A stretch of 64,000 nucleotides of DNA from Voacanga thouarsii. Its lineage: Eukaryota; Streptophyta; Magnoliopsida; Gentianales; Apocynaceae. This document shows, one piece after another, positions 10,906 through 24,267 of this stretch. Within the stretch, counting starts at the first letter, position 1, and every line of letters begins with the position of its first letter. The position numbers were made by a program, and so were the translations under genes. The DNA lies in NCBI GenBank assembly GCA_026120185.1, contig JANUWF010001660.1:789001-853000 (forward strand), written 5' to 3'. A model generated the notes under the pieces. That model saw nothing but the letters and a program-made list of their open reading frames with translations, did not search any database and was not told the origin of the DNA.

Positions 10906-10946
10906 ATAATTAACTTCTAAAGCCAATTTTGAAATTTATTCCCTTA

Positions 10947-10949
<3 letters not shown>

Positions 10950-10996
<47 letters not shown>
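10950..10996. repeat. (TA)n microsatellite
   Basis: About 23 uninterrupted TA units follow the palindrome array. Confidence 0.95.
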
Positions 10997-10998
<2 letters not shown>

Positions 10999-11693
10999 AA
11001 TGCTTTGGCGAAAGAGGAAAAAGGAAAAGGAAGAGAAAGAAAAAAAAAAACTTCCTTCGGTCCACTGAAAATGAAATTTTATTTTATTTTATTTTATCCC
11101 ACAAAAGGACAAAATCCAATCCTCACATGATTGAACTTGGTTTCAAGCTCCGGGCAACATGGCCCGAGCTTGCAACGACTCCAAGCCGTGGCTTGGGCCA
11201 ATTATACCTCAATCCACGACTTGGCTCCAGCAAGCCGCGGCTTGGGCAGCAAAAAAAAAACTTTTTTTTTTAAATAAAAACCTGTTCATCGTCTTCCACA
11301 GACGCTGGATGAACACCTTCAGTTTTTCATAGTGGACAGAAACGAATTAAAAAAAAATCCTTTTTTTTTCTTTTTCACAAGCAAATATTCTGTAACCTTT
11401 ATAGAACCCAAAACAATTCAATAAATCCACGATCTTCAAAAATCAATGGAAAAAAAAATAGTGTAGTCTACAATTCTTCAGTGACCCATGAGCGAGACTC
11501 AAAATTCTTAATCAAACAAACCACATAAACATTTTCTATGATCCAAACATATGCATGAAACAATTTCAAACATAGGCAAACAAAAACAACATAAAATATT
11601 TTCCAGAAGCATGATCGTATCAAGAAGCAGAAAAACAGAGACGAAAATTGAAACAACTTTCATGGTAATTAAATGTTCATCCATCATATACAA

Positions 11694-11708
11694 GAGTCTC
11701 TATACCAC
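11694..11708 (-). promoter_or_regulatory. Degenerate initiator-Met primer-binding site (copia element)
   Basis: Read on the minus strand it is GTGGTATAGAGACTC, directly next to the LTR end. It resembles the initiator-Met PBS TGGTATCAGAG with one base lost. This sets the orientation of the copia LTR as minus. Confidence 0.55.
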
Positions 11709-13422
11709 TGTTAGAATCCATACGTGCATCATATATACATTATGCAGCGGAAACTAAGGATTTTGAGCAAGAGGACCACATGCATGTGGAATAAATGGAT
11801 CAAAAGCAAGATGATATACCTTCAGTGATGTCTCTGTCGTTCAAAAATTTCTTCCTTCTATTGAGGCATGATCCAGCAATACCAGAGATCCTTATCGTCG
11901 CCACTGGAGTCCAAGCGTTGAACTACCTCCAACAGTGTCCACACAGAGGAAACTCAAGAAGCTAAATCTCTATGCTAGCAGAGAAGAGTGGTGGCTAGGA
12001 CAAAACCAGAGAAGGAAGGAAGAAGATCTTTTAGTGAGGGTTTTATTTTTCCTGAGAGCTTACCAAAAAAAACTCCTTCTGTGCCTCACAGAAGATAAAA
12101 CCCATCACAACCTTCTGAGGGAAAAAAAATGCAGAACCTCACGTAAAAAGTTTCCAATTTGAATTCTAATCAAATTAGAATTCATCAAATTGTAATTGGA
12201 ACCTTTAAGTTCTTATAATTATAATTTGACCTAAAAATTATAGCTAATTATAATTTAGCCCAAATAACTTCTACTTCTCATGATTAACCCCACAATGTTA
12301 TCATATAACATCTCGAGTACATAATATTCTATTGTGTGTGACCTATCAGGTTTCCCACTCTATTGGTAGCGAATGTGAATTAATCCAAACAATTTTTAGA
12401 TTAATAATCCTTAAAAGAATCTAGAATTAATCTATTAATTCCAAAAGAAATGGTTTATTAATTCATCCATTAATAAACCCATATTCAGCAGATCATGAGT
12501 AGTATCTAGTAACACATCATGACCACCCAAGAATCTAAGAAGTCAAGTAGCTTGACATGAACCCTTCAATAACAAACTATAGTGCAATAAATTCCTTTCA
12601 CCATATAATACCTCATTCAGTTTAGAGTACGGAATCAGTGTCAACTCTCTCCAGAATATATATTAATTATGGCCCAAATATATTAGTACTTGTACCAGGA
12701 ATCCACTACTCAACATCTATATCAATTGGAACTGTTTCCAATACACAATAACCTTGGACAAGGATTTCACGAGTATTAATTCCTACAAGTGGCCGTGAGA
12801 TACTTGCCCCTACTATTAGAAGTTGTGAATCATTTATTGACCCTTTCAACTACTTTCGTTTATCTTACATTGTACCCAATATATATCTCACATGCAGCCC
12901 TTGATCTAGCTCCAGAGATTGGAATCAAAGTACAATGCTCAACAAATAAAGTACGTTGGAGATCTCAAGTCTAAGGATACTTGCACATTTGTTAAAACGA
13001 GATTCTATCATAGGTACTACATAGTTATCCATGCGATTATCGCATAGTCTAGTCATGCAATGTACTTGTTCTATTAACAAGCATCCATGTGTTAACTTTT
13101 AGTATCTCAATATCACGGATATGAGAACCACTACCTGATCAGATTAGGAAGTTTAATACGTGCTAGTCTTAATGCATTAATGATGTCCTTGTCTCATTAA
13201 TACTATGACTAGGGATTATTTAAGTACTAACATTGTACAGTGTAGTAGGAATCTCACGTCATGACCTCTATCATGATTTCCTTAACACAGTGTTGTACTA
13301 TGGACTTTATTTAATAGTTATTTTACATAAAATAAATTGAAAGTTAAATAAAGCCTTTTATTAGAAAACAAAAATGTCATATACAATTCACAAGCGATTG
13401 CCTCTAGAGCAAAACAGTAACA
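11709..13422 (-). repeat. Ty1/copia-type LTR (1714 bp)
   Basis: The ends are TGTTA..TAACA, a perfect 5-bp terminal inverted repeat. On the minus strand it starts TGTTACTGTTTTGCTCTAGA, has an early AATAAAAG, and ends with a TTTCCGCTGC block typical of plant copia LTRs before GATTCTAACA. The flanks ACCAC and CTTGT do not match, so it is not a simple solo LTR; with the PBS at 11694-11708 it is more likely a 5' LTR whose downstream part (toward 9410) is lost or too decayed to recognise. The open frames at 11935-12162 and 12789-12974 lie inside it and are not genes. Confidence 0.75.
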
Positions 13423-15039
13423 CTTGTCTATTCAAAATAGGCCTCCAAGCAGCTCTTCCCTCGGAATGATGGAACTTTCATTTTGACGTGTTTTATCTTT
13501 CTATCCTATTCCTCATCTTCTATTTGCCTTCATCTCAATATATTCCCTTTATTTTGTATGCCATACTCTTCATCTTGAACTCCTTCTTTCCATCTAAAAC
13601 CCCATTTTAGGTTTATTTCTAAGCCCTTCTAGTTATGGCCATTAGATCTTGCTTACATCCTTTTTTCAACCTTCTCTCATTCTATGTCTTCCTCTTCTCA
13701 TTAGAGCATGTTAGAACCCTCGAATAAAATGCTTGTTCTAATCTTCACCATGTTTTGCATATAATGGAGAAGTGTTTACATCATCTTTTATTTTGGGGCT
13801 AAGGACACCTAGTTGCTCTTGCCATCTCCTTTGAGCTATGGTAGAGGATTGGCCATGTTGATTGCACAAACTTGTCAATTCTCTTGTCATGGTATCAAAC
13901 TTGATTTGCATAGTCCTTATTATAGGATGTAGGTCTTCACACAATAGCCTTGTATCAACCAAATCTTCTTCAGGATAACTTGGCCCACTTTTATTAGGCC
14001 TAGAGATTTCTTTCTCCTGTGCCATTGTTGTGAAAATTATAGAGTATAAACCTAAAAAATTGGTTAGAGAAAAGAAGTAGATCATTATCTTCACTCTCTT
14101 GCGTTTTTACTCTCAAGTGATGGTCCCTCTATTCTCGTATTTACTCTCCATAGCTATTTTGATAATTGTTTCGCTCACTTACCTTTTCTCAACACTTGAT
14201 TCCTCTTTGATTCAATCTCTAATCATTCCCAATGGCTAAGGGTTTACTTTAACTAGTTGATCTTCTATTTTCTAAGGATTTTCCAATTAAGGGGTCTTAG
14301 GGGATTTCAATCGAACACTTGTTAGGCACCTAAGTAGAAGTAAGTTCAAGTAAGAATTCAAAGATGGATACGAGTAATAACGTGATTTGTAAGTAGAAAA
14401 ATCACAAGAAAGTAATTTAGAACAAGGAATTAAACTAGGAAAAGTAAGAAGCAAAGGCACAATGAAAACTAGTCAACAGAGGTAAGATGAACAAGTTGTT
14501 TAGGAAGCAAAGAACATATTGAAGATCAAGTTAAGGAGTTTAAATGAGCATAAAAAATCATCAAAGAAGCTTAAATTTATGCTATAATCCTTTTTGAAAT
14601 GGAAACTAGATAATAAAATTCAATATATAGGCCACATTTCATTTCATGAAACATATATCAAACACTTAGTAGTAATCACTCAAGATGTACCAGAAAATTC
14701 ACACCTATACAAGCCAATTTTCACCACAATTTCATAAAAAAAAATCAATCACAGTGAATATCCCAACATCAATAAGCAATTTTCTCAAACAAAATTTAAG
14801 ATATAACAAAGAAAACTTGACCTTTTTAAGGCATATTTTTTAGATATAGGATTCCTCTGTTTTGTAACAATTTTATTGGGCTTCTTTTCTTATTTTCAAG
14901 CCTTGATTGGAATAAGGCTCTCCTTACTCTGATTCTACTTTCATATGAGATTGATGGTGAAATTCTTGAACCCAAGTAGTGGCTAAAAACAACAACAAAC
15001 TCAAAGAGAACCAAAAAAGTGAAAATAAAGAATGAAATG
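13423..15039. other. Unidentified noncoding DNA
   Basis: Apart from the short frame at 13738-14025, nothing is recognisable. The composition is CT-rich on the plus strand around 13430-13730 and AT-rich beyond. Confidence 0.5.
13738..14025 (-). pseudogene. Short open frame, possible gag remnant
   Basis: I do not recognise this 95-residue frame. From the ATG at 14025 it begins MAQEKEISRPNKSGPSYPEE and continues with a charged stretch (DLHPIIRTMQIKFDTMTREL) that could form a helix, then a QRRWQEQLG segment. There is no zinc knuckle and no gag core. The setting, between LTR-like DNA on its upstream side (15040-15640, also read on the minus strand) and degenerate sequence downstream, would fit the N terminus of a retrotransposon gag, but that rests on position alone. 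It could equally be a chance frame. Confidence 0.25.
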
Positions 15040-15640
15040 AGTCACCAAAATTTACCCTTTACACAAACTAATAACCTTAGAAGAACTAAGCTTATAGGCA
15101 CCCAAATTGGAATCCCAGAGAAAACCTTAGAAGAACAAGCAACTAAGACCGAATCTAAAGAAAATAATTAGATTTTATTCTTCAAGATTTAAAGATACAA
15201 ACAAAATGTGCATTAATCCCTTTACAAGGTCTTGGAAGGGAGAAAAACTAGAAGGAACATCCTCTCAAGTCTCTCAATAGTTTGAATATTTGAGTAGATT
15301 AAGTTGTCATGTCAAGGTTAAGAAGTATTTGTGCATACTAAGCCCTAGTGCTAGTCAAATAAGGCCCTACGACAAATTTAGGGCCTTAGAATTCATAACA
15401 ATTCATGAAAATGGAAGGATGTTGGAGAAAAATATAAAAATACTCAAAATAGGGGAGATTTCCCTATAATTGATTGGCACTGACTAAGCAGGATAGATAG
15501 CGCTACTTACCCTCTAGCCGCCCTGCCCAATTAAATAGTTGGCACCTGGCACTAGCTATTTTTTGGTGGCTACTCAAGTTCTGCTACATTTTGCTCCTCT
15601 TCTCGCATTTGTTTAGTTTCTTGTTAGTTTTCCTCTTGAA
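15040..15640 (-). repeat. LTR-like block, related to 53150-53900
   Basis: Word order matches the block inside element Y: AACTAAGCTT, GGCACCCAAAT.TTGGAAT, CAA.TAAGAC..AATC.AAAGAAAA, then CTCTCAAG..TCTCTC. It ends in GC-rich boxes similar to those of the Athila-type LTRs. I read it as the remnant of an LTR from a family related to X/Y/Z. Termini were not found. Confidence 0.45.
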
Positions 15641-17285
15641 CGATCATCTGGTTAAGTTCTTTGACATCTTCAAAATCCTTTCAAAGCTCTTCCATCTTTG
15701 AATATAATATCATAAATGCTTAGAGTTTTTTGGGAAAACATTTCTTCCTTACCCTTATTATTCTACGTTGAATACTAAGTTGAATGTCTCCACTTTCTTG
15801 TGCATGATCCATATGATGAAGAGGATTCTCAATCAAAGAGCCGATTGAGAAGGTGGACCCTATTTTGGATCTAGGGAAAGACGCACCTGAAGATGATTCT
15901 GATTACTCTAGCAATGACCAAGCTCGTGGTGGGTAGTAGACTAGGTGTTAGAATTTTCAAGGATGACTATAGTGACTTTATTGTGAACATTTGTAATAAT
16001 CTTAACACTTATGTTGGATTAGTTTTGAAACTTTTGATTTTCATAAAATTTGTGCTTTTATAAAATAAGGACATCAAGTATGATGTCTACTTTCTCTTAT
16101 GAACTATGTTCTTATATATATGCTAAAGATTACCCTGTCAAATGACTATCTTTAGTATTTTCCTACTAGCTCATCTATGTCTGTATGTGATGCTTAAGTA
16201 TATCTATAGGTCCTTGTAAAGTGTGTTACATTCCTTTTATATTACATGTTATAGGTTGCATACCACCATCGTGTTGACTTATACAAGTGCATATGCATAG
16301 AAACATTGCATTTGCAAACTCGTGATAAGGTTGTGATGTTTATGGTAAAAAAATGCCATCTTGATGTCAACTCAATTCCAGCACCTATGTTATCTTTGAT
16401 AAAATGCTTAGAGAGTGATTATAGCTCAAACTATCAACAAAACTATAGATATACTCTGAGAATTAATAGAACTGAGGAGACTTTGGTGTCTTTTGCTTAG
16501 ACCACATATGCTACTATGAGAACCGAGAATAAGGATAAGAATAGGTTCGGTAACATGTCTTCACCCACAACTAAACATTTCCCTATTAAGAGGTTGGACA
16601 ACTAACAATGGAAAAATAAGGGGAAGAAAGTACATATTGTGCTAATAGGTAACATTTCAAAAATAGTAACCAGCTACTACTATGAGAAAAAAATGACACA
16701 AAGAAAAATATTGTTGGTTAAAAAGTCAAACACGAGATGCTTCAATTATATATATTCTATGCATCTGAGGGATAATTATCTGATGGTAACCAGATACAAC
16801 CGAGAAAATCCTGCTCCATCACCTCGCAAACCAACCAAAATATAGCAGGAATCAATGGAGGTAACAATGCAAAGTTAGAAGTGAAGGCCAAAATGGTTGC
16901 TTTAAACTAATAGGACTTAGTAGTCACGTTGATGATTTTCTTGGATGTGGGCTCAGTTTTCCTGCATAATAATACTTCTTTCTTTCAAACTTTTGAAGAA
17001 AAGAAAACCAAATAAAGGCTTCAAGGCAAAAAAAGAAGTCTAGAAGCAAGAAGAACTTGAGATTGTAGGTGACACAAGCTTTAACTTTCAAACTTTCTGT
17101 TATTTCTTTCTTGTTTTTTATCTTTTTGTTATTTTTATGTACTTATGTTCAAAATAATTAAGATTTTAGCTTTTTTACTTATTATTTTTATATTATTTTA
17201 TGTAGTTAAAAGATAAATACAATATTATGTTCAAGTTACGTATTACCATAGGGCTCAATAAAGTTATTACCCCTAACTGTGGTAT
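15641..17285. other. Unidentified DNA with no supported gene
   Basis: Short frames at 16306-16500 and 16639-16845 lack recognisable motifs. Nothing repeats elsewhere in the window that I could see. Confidence 0.45.
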
Positions 17286-18479
17286 AACACTAGCTACTAA
17301 TAGGGGTTACTGATTGACTAGGAGACCCGGCATCCTACTGTTGTCGAGTAGGCTCAATAGTTGGATATTGATCAAACATAACCACTATAACCATAGGAGG
17401 GTGAGAAGTCTGAGTTGTTGAATGAAAGGATAACTTCTATTGCACATTAGGCCTATAGGTGTCCAGAGGTTGCCAACTGGGAGAAACGGATCTGTAAGCT
17501 GTTAAACAATAGCAATGTTGGCTATAAATTGCTGACCAAATGGAAAACTAGTAGGCCATTGATTAGGAGCAGCAATGGATGTCAAGTAACTAGATGTAGG
17601 AGTGGCTATTTGAGGACTAGATGAAGGAGTGGCTACTGGAGCACTAAAAGGTGGGGGCATGAGATGAAAGCTACCGCACACTATAAGTAGGTTTAAATGA
17701 AGCAAAACTCATATGCTTCTTTCCTCCCCACTTTATTCATATCTAAACATTTAACAAAGTTGAAAATCAAGTTAAATTCTATAGTAGTAGTAGTAGTAAT
17801 ATTAAGTCATTTGACAATATTATTATAACATTGAATAACTATACATGTAAATAGATAGCAAGTTGAAATAGATTAGTTTATGTTAATGATTTTGCATTAG
17901 AAGTAATGCATGGAAACTATAAAATAACACATAATTATCCCTCAATAATAGAAAAGAATAGAAAACCATTCAATAAGGATACAGCGATGAGTGCTACTTT
18001 CATATAGCTATTCTTTTACGAGTAATACTCCTAAAATTACTAATCTGTTTAGACATTATAAACTATACTTATTCTAATTCATCGTATGGCACATATTCGT
18101 ATCAATTTCATCATTTTTATCATCCATTTCCTAATTAATCTCTCATTCATCTTCTTCATCATTTAGGTTATTTTCATCCATTTTAATAAACTCTACCATC
18201 TCCTTTTCACCAGATTCATGTGCCAGGGGGCCAATGCTATCTCCTACACATATGCTTATTACTTCAGGGGGCTAATACTATCTCCTACACATGAGGCTCA
18301 AAGTAATAGTAGAAAAATATAGATGCTTCTTCAACTAGATACGCATTGATAATTGTTCTTTAACTCTAGCCTTATTTTTTACCTTAGCCTTTAAATGGTG
18401 CAAGTACCTAAAATGAAAATGGTCATCAACTCAACAACCGGTATATGTAAATACATTTGAAATTAGATTAACATGAGTA
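17286..18479 (-). other. Downstream flank of the CACTA transposase
   Basis: This lies 3' of the TNP2 pseudogene. A proline-rich minus-strand frame (17502-17705, with MPPPFSAPVATPSSSPQIAT) may be a scrap of a second transposon gene. A CACTAGCTACTAATAGGGG string at about 17290 could mark a CACTA terminus, but no matching inverted copy was found on the right. Confidence 0.3.
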
Positions 18480-20735
18480 AACTATTATGGTATATTATCT
18501 TTTAAATGCATATATTCATCTATATTGAAAAGGATGATAAACCCTTTCGTTGTGAAGCAAAAGTACCATTAGATTTTGTATCACAAAAAAAAACTGCAGT
18601 GAAAATATTTTCTCCAATTTGCATACTAGCTATGCTATTTCTTTTTTCAATTTGCACATATGTAACCAACAATTTAGAAGCACACAATCCCTACTTAATT
18701 TGGTAAAACACTCTATATATTTGTTGGAAACAATTCTTTTAGTGTAATGGGTAGCAATCTCTCCATAAACACATGACAGTCATGCCATTCCATGCCAGAA
18801 TCTTCATGTCTTTAAAATTAACACACTTTGATGCATAACCATTAGGAAGCCTCAATTCTTTAACCTACCAGAAAAAGACTCCTTTGTTTTTTGGTTAAAA
18901 TGTAGCATGCTTTTAGTATCAACACTTTCCTATTCCCTTATCGGCTTACATAAAATTTTGGGTGGTTATAATACTTGGGCAAATCAAGGCAAGACTTTAC
19001 ATTCTTTGGTCTTTATTTTAACTTCTATAACATTATTCAACACATTATCAATATATTCTTCTTATTGTGCATCATATCTAAATTGTAATGAATGAGATTT
19101 GTGTGCTAATAATGTAAATACCGAAATATACTATGTTTTGCCTAGTTATAGAATTCACCCCTACCATCACTCTTTCTAAATTCTGTTGTAGTCTTAGTTA
19201 TCTTTGGAAGATTACAAATTTGGTTCCACATTTGATCCCCAGAATTACATGGTAGAGGTGGTGATGCTTCCGTACTTTTATCTCTTCTGAAAGACTTAGT
19301 GTCCCTTCTAAAAAGGTGTTCAATTGGCAAAAATTTCTAATGACAATCAAACCAATATTGTTCCTTACTAGTTTGTAGTTGGAATGTCTTCATTTGTTCC
19401 ATGCAATATGGGCAAGCAAGGTTCCCTGCTGTACTGCCCATTCAACAAACCATATGCAAGAAAACCACTGATAGCCCATTAAAGCGCTACCCGTTATTGA
19501 AAGTTTTGTTTCTTTAAGATATCATAAGTTTGGATACCATTAAACACAGCTATTTATTTCATCCATTAATGGTTGCAATTATACATCTAGTTTTTTCTTC
19601 AGATTTTTTAGCCTTGGGATAATGACTATCAAAAAAATCACAGAATTCTTCATACACATCCATAGGGGTAGGTTATATGGAGTGATAATAATTGGCTAAG
19701 ATAAGTATTATTTTTCTAATATTCCAAATGGTGTGAAACCATCTGTATACATACCAACCCTAACATTCCTCATCTTATTAGTAAATTCAGGATAAGTTTG
19801 ATTAAAATGCTACCGTGCTTCAGCATCTCTAGGATGATTCATCACACCTTGCTCAGTAAGGTTCCCTGCATGCAATCTCATGTGTTCTGCATTTATTTTA
19901 GACGCATAAAGTTTTTGCAACTTTGGTCTAATCGGGAAATAGTATATTTACTTAAAAAGGATTCCTTTCTACTTCTTATTTTTTTTCCCACCTTCTTCCT
20001 AATCATATACCAAAGATGAATGCAAAACTTGCAATCTATCCTATTAACACCATCTCTCTAATAAAGAATAAAACCATTGGTGCAAACATCTATCTTCTGA
20101 ACCGGTAAACCAATTCCATAAACTAATTTTTTCGTTTGGTAGAAGCAATCCAGCATTTTGCTCATTTCAGGCAAAACCTCCTTCATCAGTTGGATAACTT
20201 GATTGAAGAACTTCTCTGACATGTTATTTTTGGATTTAATATTAAGTAATTGAGAAACTACAGATAAAAGTGGGTGGCTTCTACACCCTTTCCATATAGG
20301 AGTGTCTATAGCTCTCAACATGTCATAAAATTTCCGAGCCTCAGAATTAGAAGGTTTTTTAGTAGTAGGAGAGGATGGATCTAGATCAAAATTGGGTCAT
20401 GTTGCATCTATAACCATGTCCCAATACTGATTGGTTGAACTCGAAGTATCCTCATCCACACCTGCATTGGACATTTGTGGTAATGTATTAAATTCTTTGC
20501 CATGACATGCCCAATTATAATAATTTTTTATGACTCCCTTTCTATACCAGTGTAATTTGATTTCCTCTATAGTATGGTAACATAAATTGTAGCACTTTAT
20601 GCAAGGACATCTAATTTCATTAGTGCTAGTAGATGTTGCTACTTTTGCCAAAGCATATTGAAGAAAATGATCAACTCCACCAACAAATTCAATTGTAATT
20701 CCTTTCACGCTGGGCACATACCTCTTATGCATCCA
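18480..20735 (-). pseudogene. CACTA (En/Spm) TNP2-type transposase pseudogene
   Basis: TNP2-type transposases mobilise CACTA DNA transposons. The N terminus (20732 leftward) is the transposase-associated zinc-finger region: WMHKRYVPSV, then EIRCPCIKCYNLCYHTIEEI and HWYRKGVIKNYYNWACHG. Next comes FNQVIQLMKEVLPEMSKM with FYQTKKLVYGIGLPVQKIDV (20058-20321). The catalytic region follows in several frames: a stretch ending NVRVGMYTDGFTPFG and NLPPWMCMK near 19650-19790, GVQTYDILKKQNFQ near 19500-19540, and FRRDTKSFRRDKSTEASPPL at 19142-19330. Farther left are LPNGYASKCVNFKDMKI and GMTVMCLWRDCYPLH. Stops and frameshifts occur throughout, so it is dead. The order and spacing match the family. Element termini are not established. 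Confidence 0.88.
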
Positions 20736-21271
20736 ACACCCACCCTCTATCTAATATTTCTAGATAAGAAAATTAAATAACAAAAACACTTAGTATACAA
20801 TAGGAATACATTTTACAAGAGCAATCGGACATGTGCTAAATTGGTTCACCAATGAAGCATTTTTGAAAAAAAACCAATCTTCAAAATTAGAGTTAAAAAA
20901 TATTGTGCTAACAAATTTAGATTGCTTTTCAAGAAATTCTTGTTTAATTGTACTTTGGATGATGGTTGTGAGTTTACTAAAATGTTCTGAATGGAAAATA
21001 AAAGACTGAGCTAGAGAAAAATTTCAAGCAACTGATAGTGAAAATTTTGTTGTAGAAATATTAATTCAATTCTCACAATTAACTAAACTTTACCTTTATA
21101 AAACATTGACTGCTAACTTATACCCCAAAACAACTATTAGAATAAGTGCATTCATCACATGGCATAGTATAGGGTATCAACGAATATCATCCACTTGGAG
21201 TAAGTAAAATTAATAACTATCATTCTATTGTTTGGCCAAATAAATTTACAAATGTGAAATTAATACAAGAC

Positions 21272-21350
<79 letters not shown>

Positions 21351-21671
21351 CACACACATATACATATATACATACACTTAATTATATACAATGTCATATA
21401 AGATAATTTTGAGGAAAAGCATGCAACCAGAGAAGTAATAAAAGCATGTATTTTCAATTAACATTCCTCAAGAAATAGCAAGATATTAAGCAAAATTCAT
21501 GATCAATTCATCACAACCTAGCAACATCAAGGATAAAAATTATGAAATTCACACTCTCTCTAGTTATGAATTTTCTAACTAAGGTAAAATCAATATATAT
21601 ATATATATATATACCTCATTAATTTGACACAAAGATATATTAAACATATTATCCCAACAATCTATTGATGG
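20736..21671. other. AT-rich 5' flank of the CACTA gene
   Basis: No gene seen. If the CACTA element is complete, its right terminus should lie here, but I could not find a terminal repeat. The microsatellite at 21280-21378 lies inside it. Confidence 0.45.
21280..21378. repeat. Compound (TA)n(CA)n(TA)n microsatellite
   Basis: A TA run is followed by about 28 CA units with one AA interruption, then a mixed TATACATATATACATACA tail. A 65-residue frame across it is a translation of the repeat and not a gene. Confidence 0.95.
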
Positions 21672-22859
21672 TGTGTAAAACCCTACCGAAACCTACCCTA
21701 GAGTAAGAGGGATGGGATGCATATCATGTTATCATACATGAAGTATATCTCTTAAAATGATTTTGTGTACCTTAGAATTGTGGTTTATAGGGTATATGAT
21801 TTATTTGTACTTGTTGAGTAGAAAGGGTAAAAAGGTAATTTTACTTGAGGTCGAAATAGGAAGATGGCTTGAGGCTTAGATAGGAAGAATATTTAGTTGA
21901 GAAAATAAGAATAAGAGTTAGTATAGTTAAGTGGTTAGAGCTTTGTGAATTAATCTCTAAGGTCTTGAGTTCAAATCCCATCACTTAAGTTTTATTCATA
22001 TTTATCTTAACCCATGTTTGAATTTTCTTCTTTCTTACATTCCTTAATGTTGGGAATGTTATCTTAAAAAAGACATAATGGTAATGTCTTGACCATGTGG
22101 TCTTGTCCTAAAAAGAATTCTAGAAGAATTCTTGTCTCCATTACTTTTTCAAGGCTTGTCCTAACCTCTTTGAATTTAAACTATTCCTAAATCTTTAATT
22201 CATTTTTATATCCATAAAATTCTTCGATTATTCCTTGCTAGGAATTTTGAATATCCCAGCTCTTATGGGATAGGGGTTGGCCGAAAATGAGGAGGAAGAA
22301 TAGGTAGAGGTTTCAATTAAAATACAATAGCTATTTCTTCAAGAATATCATCTTCTTTTTTGTTCATCTTTTGGTTAAAAATCTGGAAAATTTTCCAGAT
22401 TTCCTTCAAATATGTTTTCAAAAAATTGTAGCATGCTTCCCTACCCAATTCTTGCAAGGAACCAACCATCTTGTGTGAGGATGAAGGCTGAAATACCTTA
22501 AATTTTCGTAGCTTCACAAACAATGCCAAACCAGAATTCTTTTTCCAGCAAACTAGCAACCTTTGAGCATAATCTTGAAGCTATCCGTTAGAGCACACGA
22601 ATAGCTGAAATTTGCTCCTTTCTTCTTCAAGATGATGGCTGGAAAACCACCATTAATGGACCTTCAAACACCATTGAATACCAGCTGCAAAAGCATCCCA
22701 AAGTAGACAAAAAATTCTACACCAAAGCCATTTCAATTCCACGTGTTCTTGAGCTTCAAAACCAGAATTTTTTTTCCAGCTTTACTCTTCAAGCTAAGGC
22801 CAAATTTCTTCAGCAAACCAAATTTCGACCCTCTTACAGCCATGGCCATAACCTCTTGT
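21672..22859 (+). repeat. Fragment D: diverged 5' part of a Tekay-type LTR
   Basis: It starts TGTGTAAAACCCTACCGAAACC and keeps GAGTAAGAGGGATGGGATGC, a diverged version of the start of LTRs A, B and C. The tRNA-like module (A box about 21928-21941, B box 21967-21979) and the TTCCAGC-rich part are recognisable. Similarity stops near 22859, where a different LTR-like start occurs, so the rest is missing or displaced. Confidence 0.75.
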
Positions 22860-24267
22860 GTAATATCCTATATTTTAATCAACGATTGGCCACTACTTGT
22901 GATAGGATGATAATTTATATCAATGACCAGAACAAAAGATGATCGGTATAATGAGATGAATACTTTGGTATAATAATATCTTGTCAGGACCTGGATGTAA
23001 TTATTGAATTTGTTCTACCCGTACCCTAAATCTTTGGAAGGCTATTATTATTATTTAAAAAATAAGAATTTGAGGGTACACTAAGAAGAGAAACTAATCA
23101 ATGCAATGAAACACACGTTTTGGTGTGAATTATGCTATTCGGGTTATCGAGGGCAATTTCATCATTTTGACCGCTCCAGTGACTTTTGACCTCAAAGTTG
23201 ACCAAATTGAGAAGGAATTTAGGAATTTATGCATTACCAATGGATTCAGTGGAATTTTTAGAGTTGAATGGTGAAGGAAAATATTTTTCCATTCCGGATA
23301 CGATTTTAGCCATTTTTAAGAAAAAATTAGAAATGCGAATAAAACTTGGATGTGTGGCACTATGTGATTAGTGGATATGGACATGTGTCATATTATGAGA
23401 GGTTGTATGAGATTTTATACAAGATAAAGAGCTTATCAAATATGTTTTAGAAAATAAATAAAAAAAATTGGTGAACAAATGAAATTGCGACAGGTGGCGA
23501 AGAGCCCACAATTTGTGACCAAATGGTCACCAATTTGGACCAAGAATGGCGGTTAAGGAGCTAAAAAAGAGCCAGATTTTGTGCATAAGGTGTAGGGAAA
23601 TAAGGGAGAAGGAAAAGGAAAGAATATCTAGAGAAAAATAAGGAGAAAAAAGAAAAATGAGAGAGAAAGAAAGATGTGTGTGTGTTCTTAGTGTTCTTGG
23701 AGCAAAATCAAGCCAAGAGATCCCACATACAAGTTAAAAGTCTATGCTTCAAGAATTAAAGTTATAGATCTCATTGCAATGATTATATTGATATGAATTT
23801 TAACATGAAAACATGATTTTCATGTCTTGATTTTAGATCAAAGTTAGGGTTTGTGAACTCTTGTATATGAACCTTGTATATGCTTATATAAGTGCCGGCT
23901 GCCTAAAGGCTTTTGCATGATGTTTTGTGTGAAGAAGTACTAAATAATTATGGTGGCTTAAAGGGTTGTTTCTAGTTGATGAGATGATGATCAATGTAGA
24001 GTAAAAATAGAATTTACTTGGTTAGAAAAATGGATTATACAAGCCTTTGATTAGAAAAGATGAATTTGTGTTGAATAAGTGTGATTCTTGTGAGCTATTG
24101 GAATATGGAAATCATAAATTTAATGATGATTTGAAGGAAAATTGAATGAATTAATGGTTCCAAGATTTTAAAGACTAAAGAAAAATAAATGGAAAGCATA
24201 AATAGTGGAATTGAGATAAAACTACTGGGGCTGTTTTTGCCCTACGTTGTGTTATAAGAACTACAAC
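22860..24267 (+). repeat. Fragment E: probable LTR of another gypsy family, cut by element B
   Basis: It begins TGTAATATCCTATATTTTAA, a start common in plant gypsy LTRs, and contains no gene. Element B begins at 24268, so any right part of E should resume at 38327. I could not find its far end, so the LTR reading is tentative. Confidence 0.4.

Larger units (their letters stand above)
9410..11697. other. AT-rich noncoding DNA, unidentified
   Basis: I see no supported gene. The left part (9660-10030) has several TTGGGTTAGCCCAAC-like words. The middle holds an array of short palindromes and a TA microsatellite, listed separately. Around 11130-11260 are two near-palindromes, CCAAGCCGTGGCTTGG and CAAGCCGCGGCTTG. 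The 11400-11697 part lies just inside the PBS of the copia LTR and may be that element's leader on the minus strand; the short open frames there show no gag motif. Confidence 0.5.

Noticed and set aside
11709..13422. Solo copia LTR
   Set aside because: The two flanking 5-mers do not match, and a PBS-like sequence adjoins one end.
17287..17310. Left terminal repeat of the CACTA element
   Set aside because: It starts CACTA, but no inverted partner was found on the other side, so it is kept only as a possibility.
21260..21457. Cys/Val-repeat peptide on the minus strand
   Set aside because: It is the translation of a CA/TA microsatellite.
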